49,149 nucleotides of DNA from Mangrovactinospora gilvigrisea (GCF_001879105.1 NZ_MLCF01000056.1:1-49149), one strand, 5' to 3'. Counted from the stretch's first letter, positions 36,037 through 46,400 are shown. Program-made: numbers and translations. The notes: generated from the letters alone by a model not told the origin.

Positions 36037-37848
36037 CTACTTCAGGAAGAGGCGGGTGGGGTCGAGCATGGCGAGGACGTTGTTGTAGACGACGCCGCCG
36101 ACGTCCTTCCCGTAGAGCTGGACCTGCGTCCAGTTGTAGGTCGGGATGCCCGGCAGGTCCTTCTCGAGGATGTACTCGCCGAGGTTCTGCCACGCGGTCT
36201 GCGACTGGTTGACGTCCGTCATCGCGTTGATCTTGTCGATCTGCTTGTTGACGTACGGGTCGTTGAGGTGCGCGGTGTTGTTGGCACCGGTGGCGATCTG
36301 GCGCCCGTCGAAGAGCGGCGGGATCACGGTGTCGCCGTTCGGCCAGTCGGCGCCCCAGTCGGCCATGTACATGTCGTACTGGTTGGGGACCACGTCGATC
36401 TGGGTGAAGTAGGTCGAGCGCGGGATGTCCTTCAGCTGGACGTTGACGCCGGCCTGCTTCAGGGTGGTCTGGATCGCCGCGGCCGCGTTCTGCATGGCCG
36501 GGGTGTTCTCGTAGGCCAGCGTGACCTTCATCCCGGTCTTGTGCAGCTTGGTGAGCATGGCCTTGGCCGTGGCCGGGTCGCCGTTCGGCTTCTTCAGCTT
36601 GCCGTAGGGGTCGGTCTGCTTCCAGCCGGCCATCGTCGGGCTGAAGTAGTTGCCGGCCAGGTCGCCGGCCGAGGCGCCGCCGGCCGCGGTGAGGATCTGC
36701 TTGATCGGCATGGCGATCGAGAGCGCCTTGCGGACCTGGTAGTCCTTCAGCCGGGTCATGTTGTACGTGATGGTGCCGTTGAACGGCTCGTAGCCCTGCA
36801 CCGTGTACTTGGCGATGCTCGGCGTGGTGAGCACCTTGTCCGCCGAGTTGGGGTCGACGGGGTTGCCGAGGCTGACCGCCTTGGCGTTGGCGCCGGTCTG
36901 GTCCTCCAGCCGCTGGGTGGTGTCCTGCGTGGAGTGGCCGTAGTGGATGTCGTAGCCGTCGAGGTACTGGTGGCGGATCGGGTCCAGCTTCGGGTCCCAG
37001 TTGGGGTTCTTCTCGAGGACGAGCTCCTTGTCCAGCGAGTGGGACTTGATCTGGTACGGCCCGTCCGAGACCGGCATCTGGTCGTACTTGGCCTTGGTGT
37101 CCTTGGCCTTCTCGACGGCGCCGTAGCCGGGCATCGCCAGCGTGTAGGGCAGGTCGGCGTGCGGCGTCTTGAAGTTGAAGACGATGGTGGAGTTGTCCGG
37201 CGCGGACAGCACCGAGTCCGGCAGCGACTTGCCCTTGTACGGCCCCGGGTAGAACTTGCGGAAGCCCGCGCCCGTGGTGTTGGAGAGCCACTGCTGCATG
37301 TAGGTCGGGCCGTTGGTCTCTCCGCTGTCGAAGAGCCGCTCGAAGGACCACTTGATGTCGGTGGCCGTGATCGGCGTGCCGTCCTGCCACTTCAGCCCGG
37401 ACTTCAGGTGGAACGTCCAGGTCTTGTCGCCGTTCGACGCCGTGCCCGGGTCGGTCGCCAGGTCGCCCACGACGGTGAACTTCGTGCCGTCGTTGCTCAT
37501 CTTGTAGCCGGTGAGGCCGCGCTCGAAGAGCGAGACGATGTCCTGGGCGTTGGCGGTGTAGATCTGTCCCGGGTCGTAGTGCCCGATGTCGGACTCTTCG
37601 TAGGTCTGCAGGACTCCGCCGTTCTTGGCGCCCGGCACCGGCGTGGCCGGCCCGTTCGAGTCGGCGGCGGTGCCCACCTTGGTGGTGCTGTACTTCTTCT
37701 CGGACTGCTGCGCCTGGGCCTGGTTGTTCTTGGGGCCCGCGTTGGCTCCGCCGCCGCCGCTGCTGCAGGCGGAGAGGGCCAGCGCCGAGGAGGCGACTAT
37801 CGCGCAGGCGCTGTAGCGCAGCGCTCTGCCGGAGAGAGACCTGGTCAT
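36037..37848 (-). CDS. Oligopeptide-binding lipoprotein, BldKB-like
   Basis: A 603-aa extracellular peptide-binding protein of SBP family 5. The lipobox L-S-A-C puts the lipidated residue at Cys28, followed by a Gly/Asn/Gln-rich linker of about 40 residues. The mature part starts near G-G-V-L-Q-T-Y-E-E-S-D and runs through the W-Q-D-G-T-P-I-T-A-T-D and A-D-W-G-A-D-W-P-N-G segments. ATG at 37848 has AGGAAGGTG nine bases upstream; a GTG at 37860 would lie inside that site. It sits between two permease genes, as bldKB does in Streptomyces coelicolor, and its length of about 600 residues also agrees. BldK imports an oligopeptide needed for aerial growth. Orthology is probable, not proven. Confidence 0.87.
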   Translation of the reverse strand: MTRSLSGRALRYSACAIVASSALALSACSSGGGGANAGPKNNQAQAQQSEKKYSTTKVGTAADSNGPATPVPGAKNGGVLQTYEESDIGHYDPGQIYTANAQDIVSLFERGLTGYKMSNDGTKFTVVGDLATDPGTASNGDKTWTFHLKSGLKWQDGTPITATDIKWSFERLFDSGETNGPTYMQQWLSNTTGAGFRKFYPGPYKGKSLPDSVLSAPDNSTIVFNFKTPHADLPYTLAMPGYGAVEKAKDTKAKYDQMPVSDGPYQIKSHSLDKELVLEKNPNWDPKLDPIRHQYLDGYDIHYGHSTQDTTQRLEDQTGANAKAVSLGNPVDPNSADKVLTTPSIAKYTVQGYEPFNGTITYNMTRLKDYQVRKALSIAMPIKQILTAAGGASAGDLAGNYFSPTMAGWKQTDPYGKLKKPNGDPATAKAMLTKLHKTGMKVTLAYENTPAMQNAAAAIQTTLKQAGVNVQLKDIPRSTYFTQIDVVPNQYDMYMADWGADWPNGDTVIPPLFDGRQIATGANNTAHLNDPYVNKQIDKINAMTDVNQSQTAWQNLGEYILEKDLPGIPTYNWTQVQLYGKDVGGVVYNNVLAMLDPTRLFLK

Positions 37849-37930
37849 GCGGTGGAGCACCTTCCTGTTCGAGGCACCGGGTGGTACCGCGTCGTACTGA
37901 GAGGTACTGGTCGAGGCAGGAACGAGCGGC

Positions 37931-38962
37931 CTACCGGGCGGACTTCGGGTCGAGCGCGTCGCGCACCGAATCGCCGAGCAGGTTGAAGGCGATGACGAAG
38001 ACGATCATCGTCACGGTGGGAAAGACCATGTAGGTGATGTCGCTCTGGTAGACCGCGGCGCCCGTCTGGAACATCCGCCCCCAGTCGGGGGTGGGCTGCT
38101 GGACGCCGACGCCCAGGAAGGACAGGCCGGCCTCGGCGGAGACCATCGTCGGCAGGAGCAGGGTGCCCTGGACGACGATGGGCGTCGTCATGTTGGGCAG
38201 GATCTCCTTCCTGATGATCCGCCAGGTCGACGCGCCGCTGAGCTTGGCGGCCTCGACGAATTCGCGTTCCCGCATGGAGAGCACGGCGCTGCGCAGGATG
38301 CGTGCAACGGCCATCCAGCTCAGGAACCACATCACGACGATCAGGATGGTGACGCGGAACCAGGTCGGCGTCTGCACCCTCGGGCTGAAGAACAGCGCCG
38401 AGAGCACCGGGATGAACGCGATGAAGAAGAGCTGCTGGGGAAAGGCCATCAGCAGGTCCGCCACGCGCATCACCACGTAGTCGACCCAGCCGCCGAGATA
38501 GCCGGCGAGCAGGCCGAGCACCACCGAGGTGATGATGATGAGGATGGTGAGCGCGACCCCGATGCCGATCGAGGTGCGCATCCCGTAGAACAGCTCGGTG
38601 AAGACGTCCTTGCCGTACGGGGGTTCGAGGCCGAACCAGAACTGGCCGCTGATGCCGCCGTTGGGCTTGAGCGGGTAGCCGAAGGAGTTGAGCAGGTTCT
38701 CGTTGACTCCGTACTGGGTGTACGGGTTCTTCCCGTAGAGCATGGAGACGACGGGAGCCAGCAGGGCCGCCAGGAAGAAGGCCAGCACGATGTAGAGGGA
38801 GAGCATTCCGGTGCGGTCGCGCCGGAATCTCCGCCAGGCCAGCTTGCCGGGCGACAGGCTCTCCCGGGCCACGGGGCCCTGGGCTTCCCCCTCTTCGTCC
38901 GGCATCGTCCCGACCGAGGTGCCTGTGTCCGAATTCGGGTCGGCCGGAGGTTTGTTGATCAT
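37931..38962 (-). CDS. Oligopeptide ABC permease, DppC type (first gene of minus-strand importer)
   Basis: A 343-aa channel subunit. A hydrophilic, acidic N-terminal tail of about 45 residues precedes R-R-F-R-R-D-R-T-G and helix one (about 55-75). The external loop has F-W-F-G-L-E-P-P-Y-G-K-D-V-F, usual for this type. The coupling loop E-F-V-E-A-A-K-L-S-G-A is near 238, and the end L-G-D-S-V-R-D-A-L-D-P-K-S-A-R is the family signature. The start M-I-N-K-P-P has only a weak ribosome site. It opens the operon, which gives the order permease, binding protein, permease, ATPase, ATPase. The 310 bases upstream (38963-39272) hold a promoter and repeats. Confidence 0.9.
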   Translation of the reverse strand: MINKPPADPNSDTGTSVGTMPDEEGEAQGPVARESLSPGKLAWRRFRRDRTGMLSLYIVLAFFLAALLAPVVSMLYGKNPYTQYGVNENLLNSFGYPLKPNGGISGQFWFGLEPPYGKDVFTELFYGMRTSIGIGVALTILIIITSVVLGLLAGYLGGWVDYVVMRVADLLMAFPQQLFFIAFIPVLSALFFSPRVQTPTWFRVTILIVVMWFLSWMAVARILRSAVLSMREREFVEAAKLSGASTWRIIRKEILPNMTTPIVVQGTLLLPTMVSAEAGLSFLGVGVQQPTPDWGRMFQTGAAVYQSDITYMVFPTVTMIVFVIAFNLLGDSVRDALDPKSAR

Positions 38963-39014
38963 GGAGATGCCCCCGCGCAGAGGTAAGTCGTCGCTAACAC
39001 GAGTGGATGTGCGG

Positions 39015-39044
39015 ACTCTCGCAACTGGTTTACCGCGAGGTCAA
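39015..39044 (-). promoter_or_regulatory. Promoter candidate of the minus-strand peptide importer
   Basis: On the minus strand TTGACC (39044-39039) is followed after 18 bases by GAGAGT (39020-39015), a passable sigma-70-type pair. It lies 53 bases upstream of the first permease start. Confidence 0.35.
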
Positions 39045-39099
39045 GGGTTGAGGCGCGGCCTATACCCATATGTTGCTTTCGGCGGGGGCGAGTTGGGAA

Positions 39100-39138
39100 C
39101 GTTGCCGATCTGTGCTGGACAGAAACCGATCGGCAACG
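39100..39138. promoter_or_regulatory. Inverted-repeat operator candidate upstream of the minus-strand importer
   Basis: CGTTGCCGATC (39100-39110) and GATCGGCAACG (39128-39138) are perfect inverted copies with a 17-base spacer. They lie about 60-95 bases upstream of the promoter candidate. A partial third copy, GGGGCAACGT, follows at 39142-39151. The surrounding DNA is noticeably AT-richer than the genes. Confidence 0.5.
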
Positions 39139-39272
39139 ACGGGGCAACGTGCTGATGCACAAAGTGACCGAAAAGCGGAAGGTGATGTTCCAAAACGTCG
39201 CCGCCCGCACGCTTTCTGTAGCGCGGGGCGGCGAGCTTTCCTATTCAGTAGGTCAAGAATTCCAACGAAAGG

Positions 39273-41399
39273 TCAAGAAGACAACGACCGCCGGAGGAAA
39301 TCGACCTGAAGAAGCAGCAGGTTCTCGGCCACTTGCGCCTGCGGTGTCATGTGTGTCACACCGGACAGCGGCAGGACGGTGTGCGGCCGTCCGGCGGCCA
39401 GCAGCGCCGAGGAGAGCCGCAGCGTGTGGGCCACCACCACGTTGTCGTCCGCCATCCCGTGGATGAGCATCAGCGGCCGCTCCAACCCGCCCGCGTCCTC
39501 GGCCAGATCGTGGTCCCGGTAGACCTCCGGCCGCTCCTCGGGCAGGCCCAGGTAGCGCTCCGTGTAGTGGGTGTCGTAGAGCCGGAAGTCCGTCACCGGC
39601 GCCCCGGCCACCGCCGCCCGGAAGACGTCCGGACGCCGCAGCACGGCCAGCGCCGCCAGATAGCCCCCGTACGACCAGCCCCGGATGCCCACCCGCGCCA
39701 GGTCCAGCGGATACCGCTCGGAGAGCGCCTGCACCGCGTCCACCTGGTCCTGCAGCGACCGCTCCGCCATCGCGAAGGCGATCGACTTCTCCCAGGACGG
39801 GCTGCGCCCCGGCGTGCCCCGCCCGTCCGCCACCACCACCGCGAAGCCCTGGTCCGCGAACCACTGCGACACCAGGAAGGGATTCTGAGCCGCCGTCACC
39901 CGCTGCCCGTGCGGACCCCCGTACGGGTCCATCAGCACCGGCAGCAGCCCGTCCCGCGCCTCGTCGTAGCCCGTCGGCAGCAGCACCGCGGCCGGCAGCC
40001 GCCGGGCGCCCGCGAAGCCGTAGGACGGCCGTGCGGCGATCCCCGGCGCCTCCGCCAGCGAGGCGATCTCCGCGACCGGCTTCTCCGGCTCCGCCTCCCG
40101 GAAGACCCGGGCCGCCGCGCCCGCCCGGTCCGGCGCCGAGGAGAGCAGCACCAGGTTGCCGCCGCCGCGCACCGCGGTGTGCACCCCGCGGCCCTCCGAG
40201 ACCCGCGCCGCGCCCCCGCCGCCCGACAGGGCGGCCCGGTGCACATGCACCTCGCCGATGGCCTCCTTCGACTCGGCGCCCTCCGCGGCCGAGGCGGTGA
40301 ACAGCACGTCCCGGTCGCCGACGTCCAGCACCGCCCGGACGTGCAGCCCCGGGCCGCTGACGTCCACGCCGTCCACCGTGACGTGCCGGCGGTCGCCCTC
40401 GTCCGAGACGCGCACCATCCGGCCGTCGCCGGTCCACGCCGGCACCCCGGGGACCAGGTCGAACCACGTCGGGTCCCGCTCCTCGTGCAGCACCTCGGTG
40501 GCGCCGCTCTCCGGATCGACCGCCAGGTACCGCTGCTCCCGCTGGTCGCGGGACTGCACCAGCAGCAGCGGGCGGCCGCCCGGCGCCGCCGCCTGCCAGC
40601 GCACCACGGCGAGGTAGGGGAAGGCCGCCCGGTCCCACTCCACCTCGCGCCGGGAGCCGTCCAGGCCCACCACCCACAGCGTGACGTCGGCGTTGGGGGT
40701 GCCCGCCGCCGGGTACGCCACCTCCGCCGGGCGGCTGCCCGGGTTCGCCGGGTCGGCGATCCACCAGCGGTTCACCGGGGCCTCGTCGACCCGCGCGACC
40801 AGCAGCCGGGTGCCGTCCGGCGACCACCAGTGGCCGCGGTGCCGGTCCATCTCCTCGGCGGCCACGAACTCCGCCAGGCCCCAGACGACCTCCGGGCCGT
40901 CCGGTTCGGCGAGCGCCCGGTCGCCGCCGCCGTCCGCGTCCACCACCCGCAGCGCGCCGCCCGCGGCGTACGCCACCCGGGCGCCGTCCGGGGAGGGGCG
41001 CGGGTCGATCACCGGGCCGGGCACCGCCAACTCCCGCGCCCCGCCGGGGCGCTGCAGATCCGTGGTGAACAGCCGTCCGGAGAGCGCGAACGCCGCGGTG
41101 CGCTGCTCGGCGTCGGCGGCGTAGCCGACCACGCCGGCCGAGCCCTCCCGGGCCCGCTCGCGGCGCGCCCGCTCCTCCGGGGAGAGGTCCTCCCCGGCCG
41201 CGCCGAGCAGCGCCTCGGGGTCGCCGGCGGCCCACTCGTTCCCGGAGTCCAGCTCGTGCACCCACAGCACATGGGAGCGGTCCGTGCCCGAGCGCGACCG
41301 CAGGAACACCACCCGCCGTCCGTCGTGGGCCGGAGTGAAGGCGCGCGGCGCCCCCAGCGTGAACCGCTGCGTCCGCGCATGAGCCTGAGGAAACGTCAT
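39273..41399 (-). CDS. S9-family peptidase (dipeptidyl-peptidase IV/prolyl oligopeptidase type)
   Basis: A 708-aa serine peptidase. The first 430 residues form repeated beta-propeller blades (F-T-P-A-H-D-G-R-R-V-V-F, P-S-P-D-G-A-R-V-A-Y, W-S-P-D-G-T-R-L-L). The alpha/beta-hydrolase domain follows, with nucleophile Ser in G-W-S-Y-G-G near residue 573, Asp in G-M-A-D-D-N near 651 and His in V-T-H-M-T near 683. There is no signal peptide, so it is probably cytosolic and trims proline-containing peptides. Its position just upstream of the minus-strand peptide importer suggests it digests imported peptides. The gene ends 310 bases before the first permease start, so it is likely a separate unit. 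Confidence 0.92.
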   Translation of the reverse strand: MTFPQAHARTQRFTLGAPRAFTPAHDGRRVVFLRSRSGTDRSHVLWVHELDSGNEWAAGDPEALLGAAGEDLSPEERARRERAREGSAGVVGYAADAEQRTAAFALSGRLFTTDLQRPGGARELAVPGPVIDPRPSPDGARVAYAAGGALRVVDADGGGDRALAEPDGPEVVWGLAEFVAAEEMDRHRGHWWSPDGTRLLVARVDEAPVNRWWIADPANPGSRPAEVAYPAAGTPNADVTLWVVGLDGSRREVEWDRAAFPYLAVVRWQAAAPGGRPLLLVQSRDQREQRYLAVDPESGATEVLHEERDPTWFDLVPGVPAWTGDGRMVRVSDEGDRRHVTVDGVDVSGPGLHVRAVLDVGDRDVLFTASAAEGAESKEAIGEVHVHRAALSGGGGAARVSEGRGVHTAVRGGGNLVLLSSAPDRAGAAARVFREAEPEKPVAEIASLAEAPGIAARPSYGFAGARRLPAAVLLPTGYDEARDGLLPVLMDPYGGPHGQRVTAAQNPFLVSQWFADQGFAVVVADGRGTPGRSPSWEKSIAFAMAERSLQDQVDAVQALSERYPLDLARVGIRGWSYGGYLAALAVLRRPDVFRAAVAGAPVTDFRLYDTHYTERYLGLPEERPEVYRDHDLAEDAGGLERPLMLIHGMADDNVVVAHTLRLSSALLAAGRPHTVLPLSGVTHMTPQAQVAENLLLLQVDFLRRSLSS

Positions 41400-41666
41400 A
41401 GCCGCACGTTACGCGGCTTCCGCGCCGCGAAGGGGCGCGGTGCTCCGCCGACCGGCGGCCGCGCCGCGGGGCGCGGGTGGCCGGGATCGGGCGTCCGCGG
41501 GCGGGATCGTCCGGGCGTTCGACTCCTACCCCGCCCGGCGTAACGTCCCGGAGTCCGTGATTCCGCGCGCCCTCGTGACGACACCGCAGGCCAGAGCGGC
41601 GAGGGCGTGCGCCCTCGGCGCTACCGCGCGCCCCCTTCACGCCGTCACCCCAGGTGAACCAGTGCC

Positions 41667-41672
41667 TACGAT
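41667..41672 (+). promoter_or_regulatory. Possible -10 box in the divergent gap 41400-41736
   Basis: TACGAT lies 65 bases upstream of the small membrane protein start, without a clear -35 partner. The rest of this 337-base divergent gap holds GC-rich sequence in which I recognise no other feature. Confidence 0.3.
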
Positions 41673-41736
41673 GCGGGTATGCGAGGGGTGGCCGGCCCGC
41701 CCGGATGTCCGACAAGCTGAGCAGAGGAGCGTCCTC

Positions 41737-41931
41737 GTGACCCTCTCGATCTCCCTGGTGCTGCTTCTGCTGGTGCTGGTGGTCGTGATGCTGCGCAAGG
41801 CCGGGCTCAAGCCCGTCCATGCCCTGATCTGCGCCCTGTTCGGCTTCTACCTCGCCTCCACCGGCCTCGCCCCGACGATCCGCGACTTCACCAGCAACCT
41901 CGCCAACATGCTGGGCAGCTTCAAGTTCTAG
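41737..41931 (+). CDS. 64-aa two-helix membrane protein
   Basis: A small protein with two hydrophobic helices (about 3-20 and 28-46) joined by a short basic loop R-K-A-G-L-K-P. The C-terminal segment starts P-T-I-R-D-F-T and ends M-L-G-S-F-K-F. AGAGGAG at 41724-41730 sets the GTG at 41737. I recall short membrane proteins of this kind as conserved in Streptomyces, but their function is unknown to me. It lies 26 bases upstream of mshB and is probably cotranscribed with it. Nothing in the sequence suggests an enzyme or toxin. Confidence 0.72.
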   Translation: MTLSISLVLLLLVLVVVMLRKAGLKPVHALICALFGFYLASTGLAPTIRDFTSNLANMLGSFKF

Positions 41932-41957
41932 CGCCGGACCGGCTTACGCTGACCCCT

Positions 41958-42890
41958 ATGACGGATGCCCCGCCCGCCGCGCGCCGGCTGCTGCTGGTCC
42001 ACGCCCACCCCGACGACGAGTCCATCGGCAACGGCGCCACCATGGCCAAGTACGCCGCCGAGGGGGCCCATGTCACCCTCGTCACCTGCACCCTCGGCGA
42101 GGAGGGCGAGGTGATCCCGCCCGGTCTCGCGCACCTCGCGGCCGACCGGGACGACACCCTCGGGCAGCACCGGATCGGCGAACTCGCCGACGCCATGAAG
42201 CAGCTGGGCGTCACCGACCACCGCTTCCTCGGCGGCCCCGGCCGCTACCGCGACTCGGGGATGATGGGCGTCCCCTCCAACGAGCGCCCCGGGGCGTTCT
42301 GGCAGGCCGACCTCGACGAGGCCGCCGAGCACCTCGCCGCGGTCGTCCGCGAGGTCCGCCCCCAGGTGCTGGTGACGTACGACACCAACGGCGGCTACGG
42401 GCACCCCGACCACATCCAGGCCCACCGCGTCGCGATGCGCGGCGCCGAGCTGGCGCAGCGCCCCGGCGGCGGGGGAGAGCCGCACGCCGTCGAGAAGATC
42501 TACTGGAACTGCATGCCGCACAGCGTCCTCCAGGAGGGCTTCGACAGGCTGCGCGCGGCCGGCGAGGAGGGCCCCTTCGGCGCCGTCGCCAGCGCCGACG
42601 ATGTCCCCGGCGTCGTCCCGGACGACGAGGTCACCGCGGAGATCGACGGATCGTCCTACGCCGCCCGCAAGTCGGCGGCGATGGCCGCGCACGCCACCCA
42701 GATCGCGGTGGACGGCCCCTTCTTCGCGCTCTCCAACGACCTCGGCCAGCCGCTCATCGGCCACGAGTACTACCGCCTGGTGCACGGCACCTCCGGCGCG
42801 GCCGACGGCGCGCGCGAGACGGACCTCTTCGCGGGGGTCGACGAGGGCGCCGGCGTCGATGAGGCCGCCGGCTCCGGACGGGGGGAGTGA
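41958..42890 (+). CDS. mshB: GlcNAc-Ins deacetylase of mycothiol synthesis
   Basis: A 310-aa zinc-dependent deacetylase of the PIG-L family that converts GlcNAc-inositol to GlcN-inositol, the second enzymatic step to mycothiol. The motif A-H-P-D-D-E gives H17 and D20 as zinc ligands and D19 as catalytic base. The third ligand lies in [10 protein letters not shown] near residue 154. Length and the [10 protein letters not shown] segment match MshB rather than the mycothiol conjugate amidase Mca, which shares the fold. It probably forms one transcript with the small membrane genes on either side. Mycothiol is the main thiol of actinomycetes, which supports the taxonomic reading. Confidence 0.92.
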   Translation: MTDAPPAARRLLLVHAHPDDESIGNGATMAKYAAEGAHVTLVTCTLGEEGEVIPPGLAHLAADRDDTLGQHRIGELADAMKQLGVTDHRFLGGPGRYRDSGMMGVPSNERPGAFWQADLDEAAEHLAAVVREVRPQVLVTYDTNGGYGHPDHIQAHRVAMRGAELAQRPGGGGEPHAVEKIYWNCMPHSVLQEGFDRLRAAGEEGPFGAVASADDVPGVVPDDEVTAEIDGSSYAARKSAAMAAHATQIAVDGPFFALSNDLGQPLIGHEYYRLVHGTSGAADGARETDLFAGVDEGAGVDEAAGSGRGE

Positions 42891-42891
42891 G

Positions 42892-43245
42892 ATGAGCAAC
42901 GCGGTGCGGGGTGCCCTGCTGGTGCTGCTCGGCGTGCTCGGCCTGGCGGCCGGGCTCGCCGGGGCGTTCGTCCAGGCGCTGTGGTCGGGCGGCGGGCTGC
43001 TGCTGGCGCTCGCCGCGGCTGCCGGGCTCTTCGCCGCCGGCCGGCGCCTCGCCGGCAGCCGCTGGGGCGGGGCCGTCCCGGCGGCGTGCTGGCTGGCCGT
43101 CGTCCTCTATCTGGCCGCGGGGCGCACCGAGGGCGACATCGTCCTCGCCAACGGCGGGGGAGCCTACGCGTTCCTGCTCCTCGGCGGGATGGCCGGCGTC
43201 TTCGCCGCGCTGCTGCCGGCGCGCGCGAGGGTGGCCGCGAGCTGA
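42892..43245 (+). CDS. Four-helix membrane protein downstream of mshB
   Basis: A 117-aa integral membrane protein of unknown function with four hydrophobic helices (about 7-28, 33-47, 60-75 and 88-108). The start is an ATG one base after the mshB stop; the ribosome site GGGGGAG lies in the last mshB codons, so translation is coupled. Small proteins like this follow mshB in other Streptomyces as I recall, which would fit the DUF6113-like group; I am unsure of that number. There are few charged residues and no conserved catalytic motif. Confidence 0.75.
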   Translation: MSNAVRGALLVLLGVLGLAAGLAGAFVQALWSGGGLLLALAAAAGLFAAGRRLAGSRWGGAVPAACWLAVVLYLAAGRTEGDIVLANGGGAYAFLLLGGMAGVFAALLPARARVAAS

Positions 43246-43438
43246 CGCTCCGTCCGGTCGGCGACCCACCGGACCCGTGCGCCACAGGCCAACCCCTCAT
43301 TGTGTACTGTGCGCTACGGGCATCTCGCCCGTTCCTTCGGCACGCCCGAAACCCACCGGCCACCGGACAGTATGGTGGAGCCCGCCCGGTGCCCCCGGCG
43401 CCGCCCGCACGGCGGTCGAGCGAACAAGGTGAAGCGCT

Positions 43439-46400
43439 GTGAGTCGAAACACTGACCAGGACCCGAACTACCCCGGCCAGGGAGGCCCGGAGGGAGAGCG
43501 GGACGACGGCGACCAGCGCGAGACGCGCACCGAGACCACGCTGACCACCCGCATCCGGGTGGCCATCCCCGGCGCGCGCCCGATGCCGCCGATGGTCCTT
43601 CGCGAGCCCGTCGGCGACGGCGAGGCACCCCCCAACCCGCCCGCGGACGGCACCAGCGGCGGCGGTCCGCTGCCGCGCCGCACCCCGAAGACGCCGCACT
43701 GGCACGCCAGTCCGGCGCCGGGCGGCGGCGCTTCGGCGCCCGCGGCGTCCGCGGCGCCGTCCGCGCCGGCGACCTCGGTGGACGAGACCGGCATCAGTGA
43801 CTGGTTCCGGCCCAAGAGGCCCGGCGCCGACACCGGTTCGCACCCCCGCCCCGACCTCACCGGCCCGGCGCCGGTGCCGACGCCCGAGCCGGCGCCGGAC
43901 GGCGGGACGTCGCGCGGCAGCGGGCTGCTGGCCGGCGGGTTCATGGCGATGCGCGAGGGGCAGGCGCAGGCGCAGGCCTCCCGGGACGACGCGCCGCAGA
44001 CGGCGGCGCCGGCCGCGGACCCGTTCCCGACGGCCCCGTCCGAGCCGCTGCCGCCCGCGCCCGACCCTTCGGCGGCGGCGAGCCCCTTTGGCGCGGAGGG
44101 CGCGCTGCCGCGCCGCGGCGGCGCGCCGGCCCCGTCGTGGGGCGACGGGCCGTCCTACGTCGAACCGGCGTACCCGGGCGCGGAGGCGGGTCCCGGTCTG
44201 ACTCCGGGTGCGGGTGCGGGTGTTGGCGGGGGGCTCGATCCCCGTCAGGGTGGTTCCGGTATGTCCGGCTATGCCGACGGTCCCGGCCAGACCCCGGCCG
44301 GTGGCATTCCCGTCCCGGGTGCCGGCGCTCCCGGCTTCGGCGACGGCCCCGGCCTGTCCGGCTACGCCGACGGTCCGGGGCAGACCCCGGCGGGCGGCAT
44401 TCCCGTCCCCGGCGCCGGCGCTCCCGCGTTCGGCGACGGCCCCGGCCTGACTCCGGGTGCGGGTGCGGGTGTTGGCGGGGGGCTCGATCCCCGTCAGGGC
44501 GGTTCCGGTATGTCCGGCTATGCCGACGGTCCGGGGCAGACCCCGGCGGGCGGCATTCCCGTCCCCGGTGCCGGTGCTCCCGGCTTCGGCGACGGGCCCG
44601 GCCGGACGCCGGCCGGCGGCATCCCCGCGGCGGGCCCCGGCGCGGGTCCGGGCTTCCCCGACGGGCAGAACGCGGGCTTCCCCGGCGGTCCGGGGCTCGG
44701 CGGCCCCGGGGTCGCCTCGGGCGGCGACGTCTTCGGCGGGGCCGGCGCGCCGACGCCGCGTCAGGACGGCTCGCCGTCCTTCCCGGGCGTCCCGCCGCTG
44801 AACGGCGCCGGCGCGCCCGGCTACACCGCCGGTCCCGGCAACACTCCCGCGGGCGGCATGCCGATCCCCGGCGGCCCCGGCGCCCCGATGCCGCCCCAGG
44901 AGGGCTCGCCCTCCTTCCCCGGCGTCCCGCCGCTGAACGGCGCGGGCGGCGGCGCTCCCGCGCCGGGCCAGGACGGCTCGGCGTCCTTCCCCTCCGTCCC
45001 GCCGCTCGCCGGCGCGCCGGGCAACCCCGGCGCTCCCGGCAACCCCGGCGTCGCGCCGGAGGCCGCCGCCACGGCCCGCTTCCTCCGCTCCCAGCACCCC
45101 ACCAACGAGCCGGACGCCACCGGCCAGTTCGTGGTGCCGCCGGTCTCCGAGGACGAGCCGAAGCCCAAGGCCAAGCAGAAGAAGCCCAAGCAGCAGAACC
45201 CCAACCAGAACCCCAGCCAGAACCCGAACCGGCCGCAGGCCCCGCAGGCCCAGGCGCACGCCCAGGCCCCGGCGCCGACCGGCCCGGTCGACCCGCGGAA
45301 GCCGAGCCCCAACACCCCGTCCGCCTCCGCGGACCCCGCCGCCGGGCGCAACACCGAGGACACCACCCGCCTCGGCCGCATCCCCGCCGGCCCGGTCAGC
45401 GGCCCCGGCGGCCAGCCCATGCCGCCGCTCGGCGCGGTCCCCCCGGGCCGGCAGACCCCCGCGGGCGGCCTCACCCCCGGCGCCGGCCGCCCGGCCCCGC
45501 AGCAGCAACCGCAGCAACCGCTGCCCCCGCAGGGCCAGGCCCAGCCGCAGCAGCAACCGCAGCCGCAGCCCCAACCGCGGCCGGACGCCGCCCACTCGGG
45601 CGTCCCGCCGCAGCAGGGCGCCCCGGCGCCCGCGGCGGCGCCCCCGGCGCCCTCCGCGCCCGCGGCCAAGCGGAAGGGCCGCTCCAAGCCCGTCCTCGCC
45701 GTTGGAGGCATCGTCGGCCTCGCCGCCGCCGCGTACGTCGTCGGCCTGGCCATGAACCACGCCGACGTCCCGCTGCACACCACGGTGCTCGGCGTGGACA
45801 TCGGCGGGCTGAACCGCGCCGACGCCCAGCAGAAGCTGGACAGCACGCTCTCGGCCCGCGCCGGCGCCCCGCTCCGACTGACGGCCAACGGGCGCACCTT
45901 CCGCCTCGACCCGTCCGTCGCCGGGTTGCAGCTGGACACCACCAAGACCGTGGCGGCCGTCGCGCACAAGGACTACAACCCGGTGACGGTCATCGGCTCC
46001 CTCTTCGGGGTGAGCCACGCCGATGACCCGGTCCTCGTCGAGGACGACGACAAGCTCAACGCCCAGCTCGCCAAGGTCGGCGCCAAGGTCGGCGGCACGC
46101 TGCGCGAGGGCGGCATCGCGTTCAAGCAGGGCAAGGCCGTGGCGATAACCCCCCGGTCCGGCACCGCCGTCGACCCGGGCACCTCGGGCAGCGCCATCAA
46201 GCGCGCCTGGGTCGCCCGGATGGAGACCGGCAAGGACAGCCCGGTGGGCCTCTCGCTGAAGAAGGAGGACCCGACCGTCACCTCCGCGGCCGTCAGCAAG
46301 GCCATGCACGACTTCGCCAAGCCGGCGATGTCCGGGCTGGTCACGCTGAAGGCCGGGAACTACACGATCATGTTCAGCCCGGACACCCTCAGCAAGAACC

